A program made the translations under genes and the position numbers. A stretch of 44,544 nucleotides of DNA from Crocosphaera sp. GTDB lineage: Bacteria > Cyanobacteriota > Cyanobacteriia > Cyanobacteriales > Microcystaceae. Positions within the stretch are counted from its first letter, which is position 1. Every line of letters starts with the position of its first letter. Positions 36,775 to 44,544 of the stretch are shown here, piece after piece. The notes beneath the pieces are model-generated. The model made no database searches. It was not told the origin of the DNA and saw nothing but the letters and a program-made list of their open reading frames with translations. The stretch covers positions 1 through 44,544 of the forward strand of contig JASJBX010000054.1 of assembly GCA_030066295.1 (NCBI GenBank). Direction: 5' to 3'.

Positions 36775-37350
36775 ATGGTTAATGTAATACAAATCAATCT
36801 GGACTTTCTCAATATAACAGATGAAAAATTTTATCAAATCTGTGAAAATAATCGAGATTTGAGACTAGAAAAAAATGCTCAGGGAGACTTAATTATTATG
36901 CCACCCACTGGAGGAGAAACAGGGGATAGAAATTCAGAAATTAATTTTCAATTGAGACTCTGGAATAAACAATATAATCTCGGTAAAGTTTTCGATTCAT
37001 CCACAGGGTTTAAGCTTCCTAATAATGCTTATCGTTCTCCAGATGCTGCTTGGATACCTATAGAAAAATGGAATAATTTAACTGTAGAAAAACGTCAAAA
37101 GTTCTTACCTTTATCTCCTGATTTTGTCATTGAATTACGTTCTCCTAGTGATAGTTTAAAAACCCTACGAGATAAGATGCAAGAATATATAGATAATGGG
37201 ACAGAATTAGGATGGTTAATTAATCGTCAAGATAAACAGATAGAGATTTATCGACAGAGTAAAGAGAAAGAAATATTAGATAATCCTCAAATTTTATCAG
37301 GAGAAAATATATTACCTGATTTTGTTTTAGAATTAGAACTAATTTGGTAA
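36775..37350 (+). CDS. Uma2-family (DUF820) putative restriction-like nuclease
   Basis: 191 residues of the PD-(D/E)XK superfamily, very common in cyanobacteria. The Asp of YRSPDAAWI and the Glu of FVIELRSPSD form the likely metal site, with NGTELGWLINRQDKQIEIYR as the usual C-terminal half. These genes are often multicopy, mobile and of unknown function. It is divergent from the membrane-protein/Cys-protein pair. Confidence 0.9.
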   Translation: MVNVIQINLDFLNITDEKFYQICENNRDLRLEKNAQGDLIIMPPTGGETGDRNSEINFQLRLWNKQYNLGKVFDSSTGFKLPNNAYRSPDAAWIPIEKWNNLTVEKRQKFLPLSPDFVIELRSPSDSLKTLRDKMQEYIDNGTELGWLINRQDKQIEIYRQSKEKEILDNPQILSGENILPDFVLELELIW

Positions 37351-37580
37351 ATATTAGTGAGGGTTCATAAACATCAGGTGAGTTCCGTGGTCTAGAGTTA
37401 TCTCTTTTAGAAACCTTATCCAAAAATTACGATAGATTTGTTTATTATTATTAATCGGCAACGGTGATTCTAAAATTTAGTATTTTTTTCTTTTTTTCTA
37501 TTAAAAAAAAGAGGATTTTACGTTTTTGTTTTATACTAATGTCGGGCAAAATCCCCCATCCTTCTACTCAGTCCTAACTT

Positions 37581-38936
37581 ATGTCTAAATCAATTATTCA
37601 TCTCCAAAGCGTAGAAACTCAACAAATTTTAAACATATCGCCTCCCCAAACAGGATTATCCTTACAAGGAACGGTAAAAATACCCGGAGATAAATCCATT
37701 TCTCATCGCGCTTTAATGTTAGGGGCGATCGCCGAAGGAGAAACGGTGATCGAAGGGTTATTATTAGGGGAAGATCCCCGTAGTACCGCCGAATGTTTTC
37801 GCGCGATGGGGGCGAAAATTTCCCCCTTAAACAGTCAGAAAGTCACTGTACAAGGAATTGGGTTAGGACAGCTACAAGAACCCCTAGACATTCTAAATGC
37901 GGGGAATTCTGGGACTACTATGCGTCTGATGTTAGGATTATTAGCGTCTCATCCCGATCGCCTTTTCTGTGTTACTGGGGATAGTTCCTTGCGATCGCGT
38001 CCCATGTCTCGGGTGATCAAACCATTACAGGAAATGGGGGCCCAAATATGGGGACGCAATAACAACAGTTTAGCCCCCTTAGCGGTCAAAGGCCAGTCCC
38101 TTAAACCCATTCACTACCATTCCCCCATTGCTTCGGCCCAGGTAAAATCCTGTATCTTATTAGCAGGGTTAATGACAGAAGGAAAAACCACCGTCACCGA
38201 ACCTGCTTTATCCCGTGATCACAGTGAACGAATGTTACAAGCTTTCGGCGCAACTTTGGAAATTGATTCTAAAACTAATAGTGTTACCATAAACGGCCAT
38301 CCCAAACTAACCGGTCAAACCGTAATTGTTCCAGGCGATATTAGTTCAGCCGGCTTTTGGTTAGTAGCTGCTTCTATTATTAAAGGGTCAGAATTATTAA
38401 TCGAAAATGTTGGCATTAATCCCACCCGAACCGGTATTTTAGAAGCCTTAGAAATGATGGGTGCAGATATTACTTTGGAAAATAAACGACTGGTAACTGG
38501 GGAACCGGTGGCTGATTTACGGGTTAAATCTTGTCAGTTGAAAGGCTGTACCATTGCAGGAGATATTATTCCTCGTCTCATCGATGAAGTCCCTATTTTA
38601 GCGGTAGCTGCTCTTTTTGCAGACGGAAAAACCATTATTAAAGATGCAGCAGAATTAAGGGTTAAAGAAAGCGATCGCTTGGCGGTGATGGCTTCAGAAT
38701 TAACCAAAATGGGAGCAAAGATCACGGAGTTACCCGATGGTTTAGAAATCACAGGAGGGACTCCTTTAGTTGCTGCTGAAGTTGATAGTTATACCGATCA
38801 TCGCATTGCCATGAGTTTAGCGATCGCGGCCTTAACCGCTCAAGGAAAAACCATTATTAACCGCGCAGAAGCTGCAGCTATTTCTTATCCTGAATTTGTT
38901 AATACTTTAAAACAAGTTTGTGGCGATCAAAATTGA
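37581..38936 (+). CDS. aroA: 5-enolpyruvylshikimate-3-phosphate synthase
   Basis: Adds enolpyruvate to shikimate-3-phosphate in aromatic amino-acid synthesis. 451 residues with [40 protein letters not shown], the RPMSR segment typical of class II (bacterial, less glyphosate-sensitive) enzymes, [13 protein letters not shown] and [20 protein letters not shown]. It ends only 2 bases before the first copy of the tandem repeat. Confidence 0.97.
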   Translation: MSKSIIHLQSVETQQILNISPPQTGLSLQGTVKIPGDKSISHRALMLGAIAEGETVIEGLLLGEDPRSTAECFRAMGAKISPLNSQKVTVQGIGLGQLQEPLDILNAGNSGTTMRLMLGLLASHPDRLFCVTGDSSLRSRPMSRVIKPLQEMGAQIWGRNNNSLAPLAVKGQSLKPIHYHSPIASAQVKSCILLAGLMTEGKTTVTEPALSRDHSERMLQAFGATLEIDSKTNSVTINGHPKLTGQTVIVPGDISSAGFWLVAASIIKGSELLIENVGINPTRTGILEALEMMGADITLENKRLVTGEPVADLRVKSCQLKGCTIAGDIIPRLIDEVPILAVAALFADGKTIIKDAAELRVKESDRLAVMASELTKMGAKITELPDGLEITGGTPLVAAEVDSYTDHRIAMSLAIAALTAQGKTIINRAEAAAISYPEFVNTLKQVCGDQN

Positions 38937-38937
38937 T

Positions 38938-39080
38938 AAAAAAAGGGGTTATTTACTGTTAATACAATAAATAACCCTTTACGGTTGTATGCACCCGCTT
39001 TTTGAATCCTGTATCTATTATGTTCCCTTTCTCTGGTAGCCTCAATAGTATGGATCACGAGGATAAGGTGATTCTTATCA
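38938..39080 (-). ncRNA. Candidate small-RNA gene, copy 1 of the tandem array
   Basis: Its terminator has a perfect 10-bp stem (38946-38955 with 38968-38977) followed on the minus strand by C and seven T, ending 2 bases after the aroA stop. The hairpin could also serve aroA on the plus strand, but the T-run there is only TTT. Confidence 0.6.
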
Positions 39081-39092
39081 ACCCAAAAAATG

Positions 39093-39240
39093 AAAAAAAA
39101 AGGGGCTATTTACTGTCAAAAACAATAAATAACCGCTTGCTGTTATATGCACCCGCTTTTTGAATCCTGTATCTATTATGTTCCCTTTCTCTGGTAGCCT
39201 CAATAGTATGGATCACGAGGATAAGGTGATTCTTATCAAC
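39093..39240 (-). ncRNA. Candidate small-RNA gene, copy 2 of the tandem array
   Basis: Same layout as copy 3, with terminator arms 39104-39112 and 39126-39134 and a run of nine T on the minus strand (39093-39101). The core is essentially identical to copy 1. Confidence 0.6.
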
Positions 39241-39252
39241 CCAAAAAATAAG

Positions 39253-39399
39253 AAAAAAAAGGGGCTATTTACTGTCAAAAACAATAAATAACCACTTGCT
39301 GTTGTATGCACCCGCTTTTTGAATCCTGTATCTATTATGTTCCCTTTTTCTGGTAGCTTCAAGAGTATGGATCACGAGGATAAGGTGATTCTTATCAAC
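39253..39399 (-). ncRNA. Candidate small-RNA gene, copy 3 of the tandem array
   Basis: Read on the minus strand, the unit begins near a GATAAG/CTTATC stem (39391-39396 is one arm) and ends in GGTTATTTA ... TAAATAGCC (39263-39293), followed by a run of eight T. The T:G position is a G-U wobble only in minus-strand RNA; on the plus strand it is a C-A mismatch. This is what a selected minus-strand terminator looks like. No promoter was firmly identified upstream. Confidence 0.6.
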
Positions 39400-39536
39400 G
39401 TTGTGGGTAACATTCGTTGTAAAATAAGCAGCGAAGGAACGGTTATGTAATCAAGCCGTAATGTTATTCAGCTTGTGAACTCATAATCGTACCATATTCC
39501 TCAATCACAGTAATTAATAAGCATTCGGAGAAAATT

Positions 39537-40049
39537 GTGGACTTATCACTCATTCCTGCTCAACCTAAACCTGGTTTAATCAATGTTTTAATTGAAATTC
39601 CCGCAGGGAGCAAGAATAAATACGAATATGACAAGGATATGAACGCTTTTGCTCTCGATCGCGTTTTGTTTGCCTCGGTACAATATCCTTATGACTATGG
39701 GTTTGTTCCTAATACCTTAGCGGATGATGGTGATCCTTTAGATGGAATGGTGATCATGGATCAACCCACTTTCCCTGGTTGTGTCATTACAGCCCGTCCC
39801 ATTGGTATGTTAGAAATGATCGATGGTGGCGATCGCGACGAAAAAGTATTATGCGTCCCTGAAGAAGATCCCCGCTATGCCAACGTAACATCCTTGAAGG
39901 ATATTGCACCTCACCGTTTAGAGGAAATTGCTGAGTTTTTCCGCACCTATAAAAATCTGGAGAAAAAAGTAACAGAAATTTTAGGGTGGAAAGATGTTGA
40001 TGCTGTAATGCCTTTAGTTGAAGAATGTGTCAAGGCAGGTAGTAAATAA
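39537..40049 (+). CDS. ppa: Inorganic pyrophosphatase, family I
   Basis: Hydrolyses pyrophosphate and so drives biosynthetic reactions. 170 residues with the signature [11 protein letters not shown] (metal-binding Asp), [15 protein letters not shown] and [11 protein letters not shown] at the active site, and [14 protein letters not shown] near the end. The start is GTG 39537, with CGGAG 7 bases upstream. About 137 bases separate it from the tandem repeats. Confidence 0.97.
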   Translation: MDLSLIPAQPKPGLINVLIEIPAGSKNKYEYDKDMNAFALDRVLFASVQYPYDYGFVPNTLADDGDPLDGMVIMDQPTFPGCVITARPIGMLEMIDGGDRDEKVLCVPEEDPRYANVTSLKDIAPHRLEEIAEFFRTYKNLEKKVTEILGWKDVDAVMPLVEECVKAGSK

Positions 40050-40173
40050 CCACTGGATGGGGATAATGGTTAATGGCCTTGTCCCCTGATCAGGGTTTCA
40101 TCATAGTTTAATTGCTCTTAAGAAGAGAAACCATTACCATCTATATATAAGTCTCTATTTTTGTTTGCTTACT

Positions 40174-40533
40174 ATGTTTGTCAAGTCTACAACTCGTCAT
40201 ATTCGCATCTATACGGCTGAAGTTCAAAATAATGAACTGGTAGAAAGTGATAATATGCTCACTTTAGATGTTGATCCCGATAACGAATTTAACTGGAATG
40301 AAGACGCTTTACAGAAGGTTTATTATAAGTTTGATGAGTTAGTAGAAGCTGCCAGTGGCGAAGAATTAAGCGATTATAACTTACGTCGTATTGGCTCAGA
40401 TTTAGAACATTTTGTCCGTAATCTTCTTCAAAAAGGTGAAATTAGTTACAATCTGAAAAGTCGTGTCCTTAACTACAGTATGGGACTGCCTAAAGTTGAA
40501 AGTCCAGATACCGAAGGAGCTTATAACCTTTAA
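40174..40533 (+). CDS. ndhM: NAD(P)H-quinone oxidoreductase subunit M
   Basis: A hydrophilic subunit of the cyanobacterial and chloroplast NDH-1 complex, used in cyclic electron flow and respiration. [38 protein letters not shown] and [15 protein letters not shown] match NdhM. I start it at ATG 40174 rather than at a TTG three codons upstream, because homologues begin MxVKSTTRH. A palindrome near 40085 (CCCTGATCAGGG) lies in the 124-base leader. Confidence 0.93.
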   Translation: MFVKSTTRHIRIYTAEVQNNELVESDNMLTLDVDPDNEFNWNEDALQKVYYKFDELVEAASGEELSDYNLRRIGSDLEHFVRNLLQKGEISYNLKSRVLNYSMGLPKVESPDTEGAYNL

Positions 40534-40585
40534 GAGCCTTGCAATAAATGTACTCTAAAAGCTAACTTCTCGCTTTTAGCTAGTG

Positions 40586-40614
40586 GTGTAATGATTCCCT
40601 AGGGATCATTACAC
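40586..40614. terminator. Strong imperfect palindrome after ndhM
   Basis: GTGTAATGATTCCC TA GGGATCATTACAC, a 13-bp stem with one bulged base, 53 bases after the ndhM stop. No T-run follows. It could be a terminator, a transcript-stabilising hairpin or a protein-binding palindrome. Confidence 0.5.
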
Positions 40615-40824
40615 GAAATAATTTAACGATTTAGCCTTGATAAATCCGTAATTATGCTTAGACAGGCCGGAAAAGAAGTCACAGTAAAAGTCACTGAAAA
40701 AGCTGCTTAATGCACTTAATATTCATTTATGAGCAACACAATCCCTGATCCGGCTAAACCCATTGGAGGGTTACTATTGTCAAAGATTTTTTACCCCCTC
40801 CAGAATAATTAAGGCCAAAAAAGA

Positions 40825-42570
40825 ATGAAAAAGATCCTCCTACTCTCTGCTAACCCCTTCAAAACCACACGGTTACGCGTTGATGAAGAAATGCACGAAA
40901 TTAGAGAAGGGTTACGACGGTCAAAACAACGAGAAAACTTTGTCATTGAAACAGCACAAGCGGTACGTTACAGAGATATTAGTCGTGCTATCTTGGATCA
41001 TGAGCCGAATATCGTCCACTTTTCAGGCCACGGTGAAGGGGAACAAGGGTTAATCTTTGAAGACGAAACCGGTCAACCCAAGTTAGTCAAAGCAGACGCA
41101 TTAGCAAGGTTATTTGAGTTATTCGCTGATGAAATCGAATGCGTTGTCTTAAATGCTTGTTATTCGGAGGTTCAAGCAAAAGCGATCGCAGAACATATTC
41201 CTTATGTGGTGGGGATGAATAAAGCGATCGCGGATCAAGCGGCCATTGAGTTTGCAGTCGGATTTTACGACGGTTTAGGCGCAGGAAAATCAGTAAAATT
41301 TGCTTATCAGTTAGGCTGTAATTCCATTGAAATTGCAGGAATACCCGAACGTTTGACACCTCAATTATTGTCTAATGTTGAAGCGATAGAGACTCAAAAT
41401 AATAATTACACAACTTCTTCGGCCTTGGATATTTGGAAAGAAAGGTTAAATGAGTTTCAAAAACAAGAGGCGATCGCAGCCGATCCGGCCGTACTATTTC
41501 AACTGAAAAAACAGATCGAAGCGTGTCAAGAAAAGATTGAGGAATTAGAACAACAGGAAGGAAAAATATCCTTCAAGAAAAAACAATCAGATCATTATAT
41601 AGAAAGATCCCCCATTGAACAGCGATGTTATCAAGAATTGCTTACAAATGGGGCATTAATTAGGGTTAAAGCTGCTGAAAAAATGGGCAAAACCTTATTA
41701 TTAGAACAGTTAGCTAGTTTTGCTCAGCAACAGAATTATAAAACGGTTTATCTGAATTTGTTCCAACCTGAAAATTCAATTCTTGATGAATCATCCCAAT
41801 TTCTTCGCTGGTTATGTAAACGGGTTTCTAGGAAGTTAAAATTACCGGATGAAGTAGACGAATTTTGGGGAGATTTATCACCAAATACGGATTGTACAGA
41901 TTATTTTGAAGATTATATCTTAGATGAATTAACGACTCCTTTGGTTTTGCAATTAGATAATATTGAACAAATTTTCACTAAAAACTCAGCTTTTGATTTT
42001 TTCTCTATGATTCGATCTTGGTGGGGAATGCGTCATAAAGAAAGTTGGAAGAATTTACGATTAATTTTAAGTTATTCCACAGAAGCGTTACCTAAATTAC
42101 CCATCCATCAATCTCCTTTTAATGTTGGTTTAGAAATTAAATTACCAGAATTTAATCAAGAACAAGTTATGAAATTAATTACGTCTCATAACTTACATTG
42201 GGAACCAGAAAATATTGATAAACTAATGATAATGGTAAGTGGACATCCTTATTTAATTAGTGAAGGGATTAACTATTTAGTCAATTATCCCGACAGTAAA
42301 CTAGATGATATTTTAGAAAAAGCGCATACAGAAGAAGGACTTTATGCAGCTTATCTTCAACATCATTGGTCAATCTTAGAACAAGATAAAGAATTGTCTG
42401 ATACATTAAGGCAGATAGTAGAATCTGAGCAAGCGATCGCTATCTCTCCTAAATATTCCTATATACTAGAGAAAATGGGGTTAATTTGTCAAGAAGGAAA
42501 TCAAGTTAAACCTCGCTGTCAAATGTATCGTCTGTATTTCCAAGAAAGATTAAAAACATTAACATGGTAA
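40825..42570 (+). CDS. CHAT protease fused to a P-loop ATPase
   Basis: 581 residues. The N-terminal ~180 residues are a CHAT domain, a caspase-like cysteine protease: HFSGHGEG (catalytic His ~69) and [10 protein letters not shown] (catalytic Cys ~112) are both present. A coiled coil follows (about 205-250). Then comes an STAND/AAA_35-like ATPase with a degenerate Walker [12 protein letters not shown] (~282-292), lacking the first Gly, and Walker [13 protein letters not shown] (~373-384). The C-terminus is helical (WHSILEQ-like, [12 protein letters not shown]). The last 7 bases overlap the start of the next gene. Such proteins cut a partner once the ATPase switches; no partner is proven here. 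Confidence 0.88.
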   Translation: MKKILLLSANPFKTTRLRVDEEMHEIREGLRRSKQRENFVIETAQAVRYRDISRAILDHEPNIVHFSGHGEGEQGLIFEDETGQPKLVKADALARLFELFADEIECVVLNACYSEVQAKAIAEHIPYVVGMNKAIADQAAIEFAVGFYDGLGAGKSVKFAYQLGCNSIEIAGIPERLTPQLLSNVEAIETQNNNYTTSSALDIWKERLNEFQKQEAIAADPAVLFQLKKQIEACQEKIEELEQQEGKISFKKKQSDHYIERSPIEQRCYQELLTNGALIRVKAAEKMGKTLLLEQLASFAQQQNYKTVYLNLFQPENSILDESSQFLRWLCKRVSRKLKLPDEVDEFWGDLSPNTDCTDYFEDYILDELTTPLVLQLDNIEQIFTKNSAFDFFSMIRSWWGMRHKESWKNLRLILSYSTEALPKLPIHQSPFNVGLEIKLPEFNQEQVMKLITSHNLHWEPENIDKLMIMVSGHPYLISEGINYLVNYPDSKLDDILEKAHTEEGLYAAYLQHHWSILEQDKELSDTLRQIVESEQAIAISPKYSYILEKMGLICQEGNQVKPRCQMYRLYFQERLKTLTW

Positions 42571-44510
42571 CAGAATTTTCTTGGGTTTCCTATTATCAAG
42601 TCGGTGGCTATTTAAGCACCGATTCACCCACTTATGTCACAAGAGAAGCAGATAAACAATTATATGAAGCGTTAAAAGCGGGTCATTTTTGCTATGTTTT
42701 AAACTCCCGACAAATGGGAAAGTCCAGTTTAGCTTTTCGAGTCAAAGAACAGCTTGAAAATGAAGGTTTTTTCTGTGTAGATATTGATTTATCGGGGATT
42801 GGCCAAGCTAATGAAATACAGTGGTATAGTTCCGTTGCTAATCGTTTAGTGAGAGAATTTCGCCCTTATGTAAAGATAAAGTTTAGAAAATGGCGAGAAG
42901 AACATAATTTTTTGTCTCCTGTAGAACAGTTAAATCAATTAATAGAAACTGTTTTACTTCCTGCCATTCCTCAAGATAAGAATATTGTTATTTTTCTAGA
43001 TGAAATTGATTACGTTCGTAGTTTAAATTTTAGTACCGATCAATTTTTTATTTTAATTCGTTCTTTTTATAGTCAACGCAGTAAAAATAAAGATTTTAAG
43101 CGTTTAAATTTTTGTTTAATTGGAGTCGCAACCCCTTCAGATTTAATTCGAGATAAAGAAATAACGCCTTTTAATATTGGTTTAGCGATTAGTTTAAAAG
43201 GATTTACTATAGATGAAGTAGAGCCTTTAATTCAAGGGTTAAAACATAAGGTTCATGACCCTAAAAAAGTCATAGAAGATATTTTATATTGGACAGGAGG
43301 ACAACCCTTTTTAACCCAAAGATTGTGTGATTTAGTGGTTACTTCAAAGCAAGAAAATCCGAATTTAACGGAGTTATTGCAAGAGAATATTATTGATAAT
43401 TGGGATGATGCAGAACAAGATAAGCAGGAACATTTGAGAACTATTAGAAATCGTGTATTAAGCGATGAAAGACGAGCTAGTTTATTGTTAGAATTATATC
43501 GAGATGTTTTACAAAAAGGCAAAGTAACGGTTACTAACACCAAAGAAGAAAGGGACTTGCAATTATCAGGGTTAGTAGTTAAAAAAGGTAATATTATAAA
43601 AGTTTATAATCCTATTTATCAGGAAGTTTTTAATGAAAGTTGGATAGATATAGAGTTATCAAAACTACGTCCTTATTCCGAAAATTACCGCACTTGGGTA
43701 CTTTCAGGAAAAAAAGATGAGTCTCGGTTATTACGAGGTCAAGCCTTAATTGAAGCAGAAAAATGGGCGACAGATAAGAATTTAGGGGGTGAAGATAGGG
43801 ACTTTTTAGGTGCAAGTCGTGCGAAAGAAAGAGCGATTGAAATTGAGAAAAAAGATAAAGAAGCTGCTGAGGAAAGAAATATACTTTTAGAAGAAGCTAA
43901 TAAAAATCGGCAAGATGCGAATAAAAAAGCACAAAAAAGAATTAATATCGGTAGTATGGTTTTAGGAACAACCTTGTTATATTTAGGAATAGTTTTGTTA
44001 TGTTCAGTCTTTTTATTAGTCCTTGTATTCCGAAGTGCGCAGGAACTTCAGAAAGCTAAATCAGGAGGGCAAGAAATAGAACAGTATATTGTTTCTGTTG
44101 ACCAGCTAAATACATTAGCAGAACAAATAGAATCGCAGGAAATTACTACTCTCTTAGAAGAATTACCAAAAATAGAAAATCCCAGCATGAAGGTAGCCTT
44201 AAGATTAGCAATACAAGCATTAGCTTACGTCTCTCTTGAAGAATTAGATTTAGCAAGCAGTGCGCTCAATCAAAGTGTTAGTTTAGTGCATTTATTGGAG
44301 ATAGAAATGGAAGATGAAGCTTTGCTACAAATAAAGCTATTATTAAAAACAATCAATGGTGATTTAAAGTTGATACAAGGACACCCAGATCAATCGTTAA
44401 AGTATTACCATCAAGCTTTTTCTCTCTTAAAATCTAGTCAATATAATCCATATCAATCTTCTTACAACATTTTCTCTGAAGATATGATCGTAGATGTTCA
44501 TGAGGAATAA
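42564..44510 (+). CDS. AAA-like (AAA_35) ATPase with membrane helix and helical repeat tail
   Basis: 648 residues. [20 protein letters not shown] begins the AAA-like domain, with Walker [12 protein letters not shown] (~46-56), Walker [10 protein letters not shown] (~141-149) and [15 protein letters not shown]. The segment [20 protein letters not shown] is the usual linker of cyanobacterial AAA-WD40 proteins. A charged coiled coil leads to a membrane helix (about residues 463-490). After it, instead of WD40 blades, comes an all-helical TPR-like tail. The start ATG overlaps the previous stop (ATGGTAA), and the next gene's ATG touches its stop. Confidence 0.88.
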   Translation: MVTEFSWVSYYQVGGYLSTDSPTYVTREADKQLYEALKAGHFCYVLNSRQMGKSSLAFRVKEQLENEGFFCVDIDLSGIGQANEIQWYSSVANRLVREFRPYVKIKFRKWREEHNFLSPVEQLNQLIETVLLPAIPQDKNIVIFLDEIDYVRSLNFSTDQFFILIRSFYSQRSKNKDFKRLNFCLIGVATPSDLIRDKEITPFNIGLAISLKGFTIDEVEPLIQGLKHKVHDPKKVIEDILYWTGGQPFLTQRLCDLVVTSKQENPNLTELLQENIIDNWDDAEQDKQEHLRTIRNRVLSDERRASLLLELYRDVLQKGKVTVTNTKEERDLQLSGLVVKKGNIIKVYNPIYQEVFNESWIDIELSKLRPYSENYRTWVLSGKKDESRLLRGQALIEAEKWATDKNLGGEDRDFLGASRAKERAIEIEKKDKEAAEERNILLEEANKNRQDANKKAQKRINIGSMVLGTTLLYLGIVLLCSVFLLVLVFRSAQELQKAKSGGQEIEQYIVSVDQLNTLAEQIESQEITTLLEELPKIENPSMKVALRLAIQALAYVSLEELDLASSALNQSVSLVHLLEIEMEDEALLQIKLLLKTINGDLKLIQGHPDQSLKYYHQAFSLLKSSQYNPYQSSYNIFSEDMIVDVHEE

Positions 44511-44544
44511 ATGGAAAAAACCGATCCTAAATCTTTAGGTCAAT
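44511..44544 (+). CDS. Third gene of the CHAT/AAA operon (start only)
   Basis: ATG at 44511 directly follows the stop of the AAA-membrane protein and opens MEKTDPKSLGQ before the window ends. It is too short to identify. The zero-base spacing makes it a likely member of the same operon. Confidence 0.55.
   Translation, partial: MEKTDPKSLGQ

Larger units (their letters stand above)
38938..39399. repeat. Three direct tandem repeats of ~158 bp between aroA and ppa
   Basis: Units at 38938-39080, 39093-39240 and 39253-39399 repeat at a spacing of 157 and 159 bases. Each has the same order: an A-run, GGGG, a ~35-base hairpin, a near-identical core (GCACCCGCTTTTTGAATCCT ... TGGATCACGAGGATAAGGTG) and a CTTATC end. 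Copies 1 and 2 are identical over about 100 bases of the core; copy 3 has four or five changes there. The hairpin zone is more diverged than the core. No open frame explains the conservation. Confidence 0.97.

Noticed and set aside
38938-39399. CRISPR-like array
   Set aside because: Only three units of ~158 bp with no short repeat-spacer pattern and no cas genes.
40729-40812. 27-codon frame MSNTIPDPAKPIGG before the CHAT gene
   Set aside because: No ribosome site and it lies in a stem-forming leader; not listed as a gene.

Overview
The window comes from a cyanobacterium, most likely a low-GC unicellular form of the Crocosphaera/Cyanothece type. The sequence evidence is a set of photosynthesis and cyanobacterial genes (petG, psbB for CP47, a CytM-like cytochrome c, ndhM, a CpcF-type phycobilin lyase, ictB, a DHNA-CoA thioesterase for phylloquinone) plus many copies of the GCGATCGC octamer (HIP1). 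The genus is an inference. No rRNA, tRNA, CRISPR array or intact transposon was seen.

Region by region: 1-4107 holds the 5' part of guaA, petG, a divergent cytM-like gene, two conserved small or unknown genes, and psbB with a strong terminator. 4452-7132 is accessory: a DNA adenine methyltransferase followed by a clearly broken gene, probably its restriction partner, then a DHNA-CoA thioesterase and an Rpn/DUF2887-type nuclease. 7154-10763 carries lpxB-lpxA and the divergent ictB. 10790-11772 is a tight run of three unrecognised genes. 11957-14557 has two exported small proteins (DUF2141, DUF1400) and a carotenoid oxygenase. 14621-19000 is metK, a HAD phosphatase and two tandem MscS channels. 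19198-27364 is ligA, a giant Ser/Thr kinase-AAA-GAF-histidine kinase and a Crp/Fnr regulator. 27541-30944 has an M23 peptidase, a BlaI repressor/M56 protease pair, bolA and grxD separated by an odd 405-bp stretch, and a small cyanobacterial protein. 31260-35788 has a response regulator with an unusual acidic pocket, a GH13 amylase, trpC, and a toxin-antitoxin pair translationally coupled to a cpcF-like gene. 35933-37350 has a small Cys protein, a three-helix membrane protein and a Uma2 nuclease. 37581-40533 is aroA, a triple ~158-bp tandem repeat, ppa and ndhM. 40825-44544 is an operon of a CHAT protease-ATPase, an AAA-like membrane protein and the start of a third gene.

The two most interesting items are (1) the three tandem repeats between aroA and ppa. 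Each ends, read on the minus strand, in a hairpin plus U-tract whose pairing in copies 2 and 3 holds only on that strand (G-U wobble), and each can form the same pseudoknot at the other end. They look like three tandem small-RNA genes. (2) The CHAT/AAA operon at the right edge, which resembles NLR-like bacterial conflict modules.
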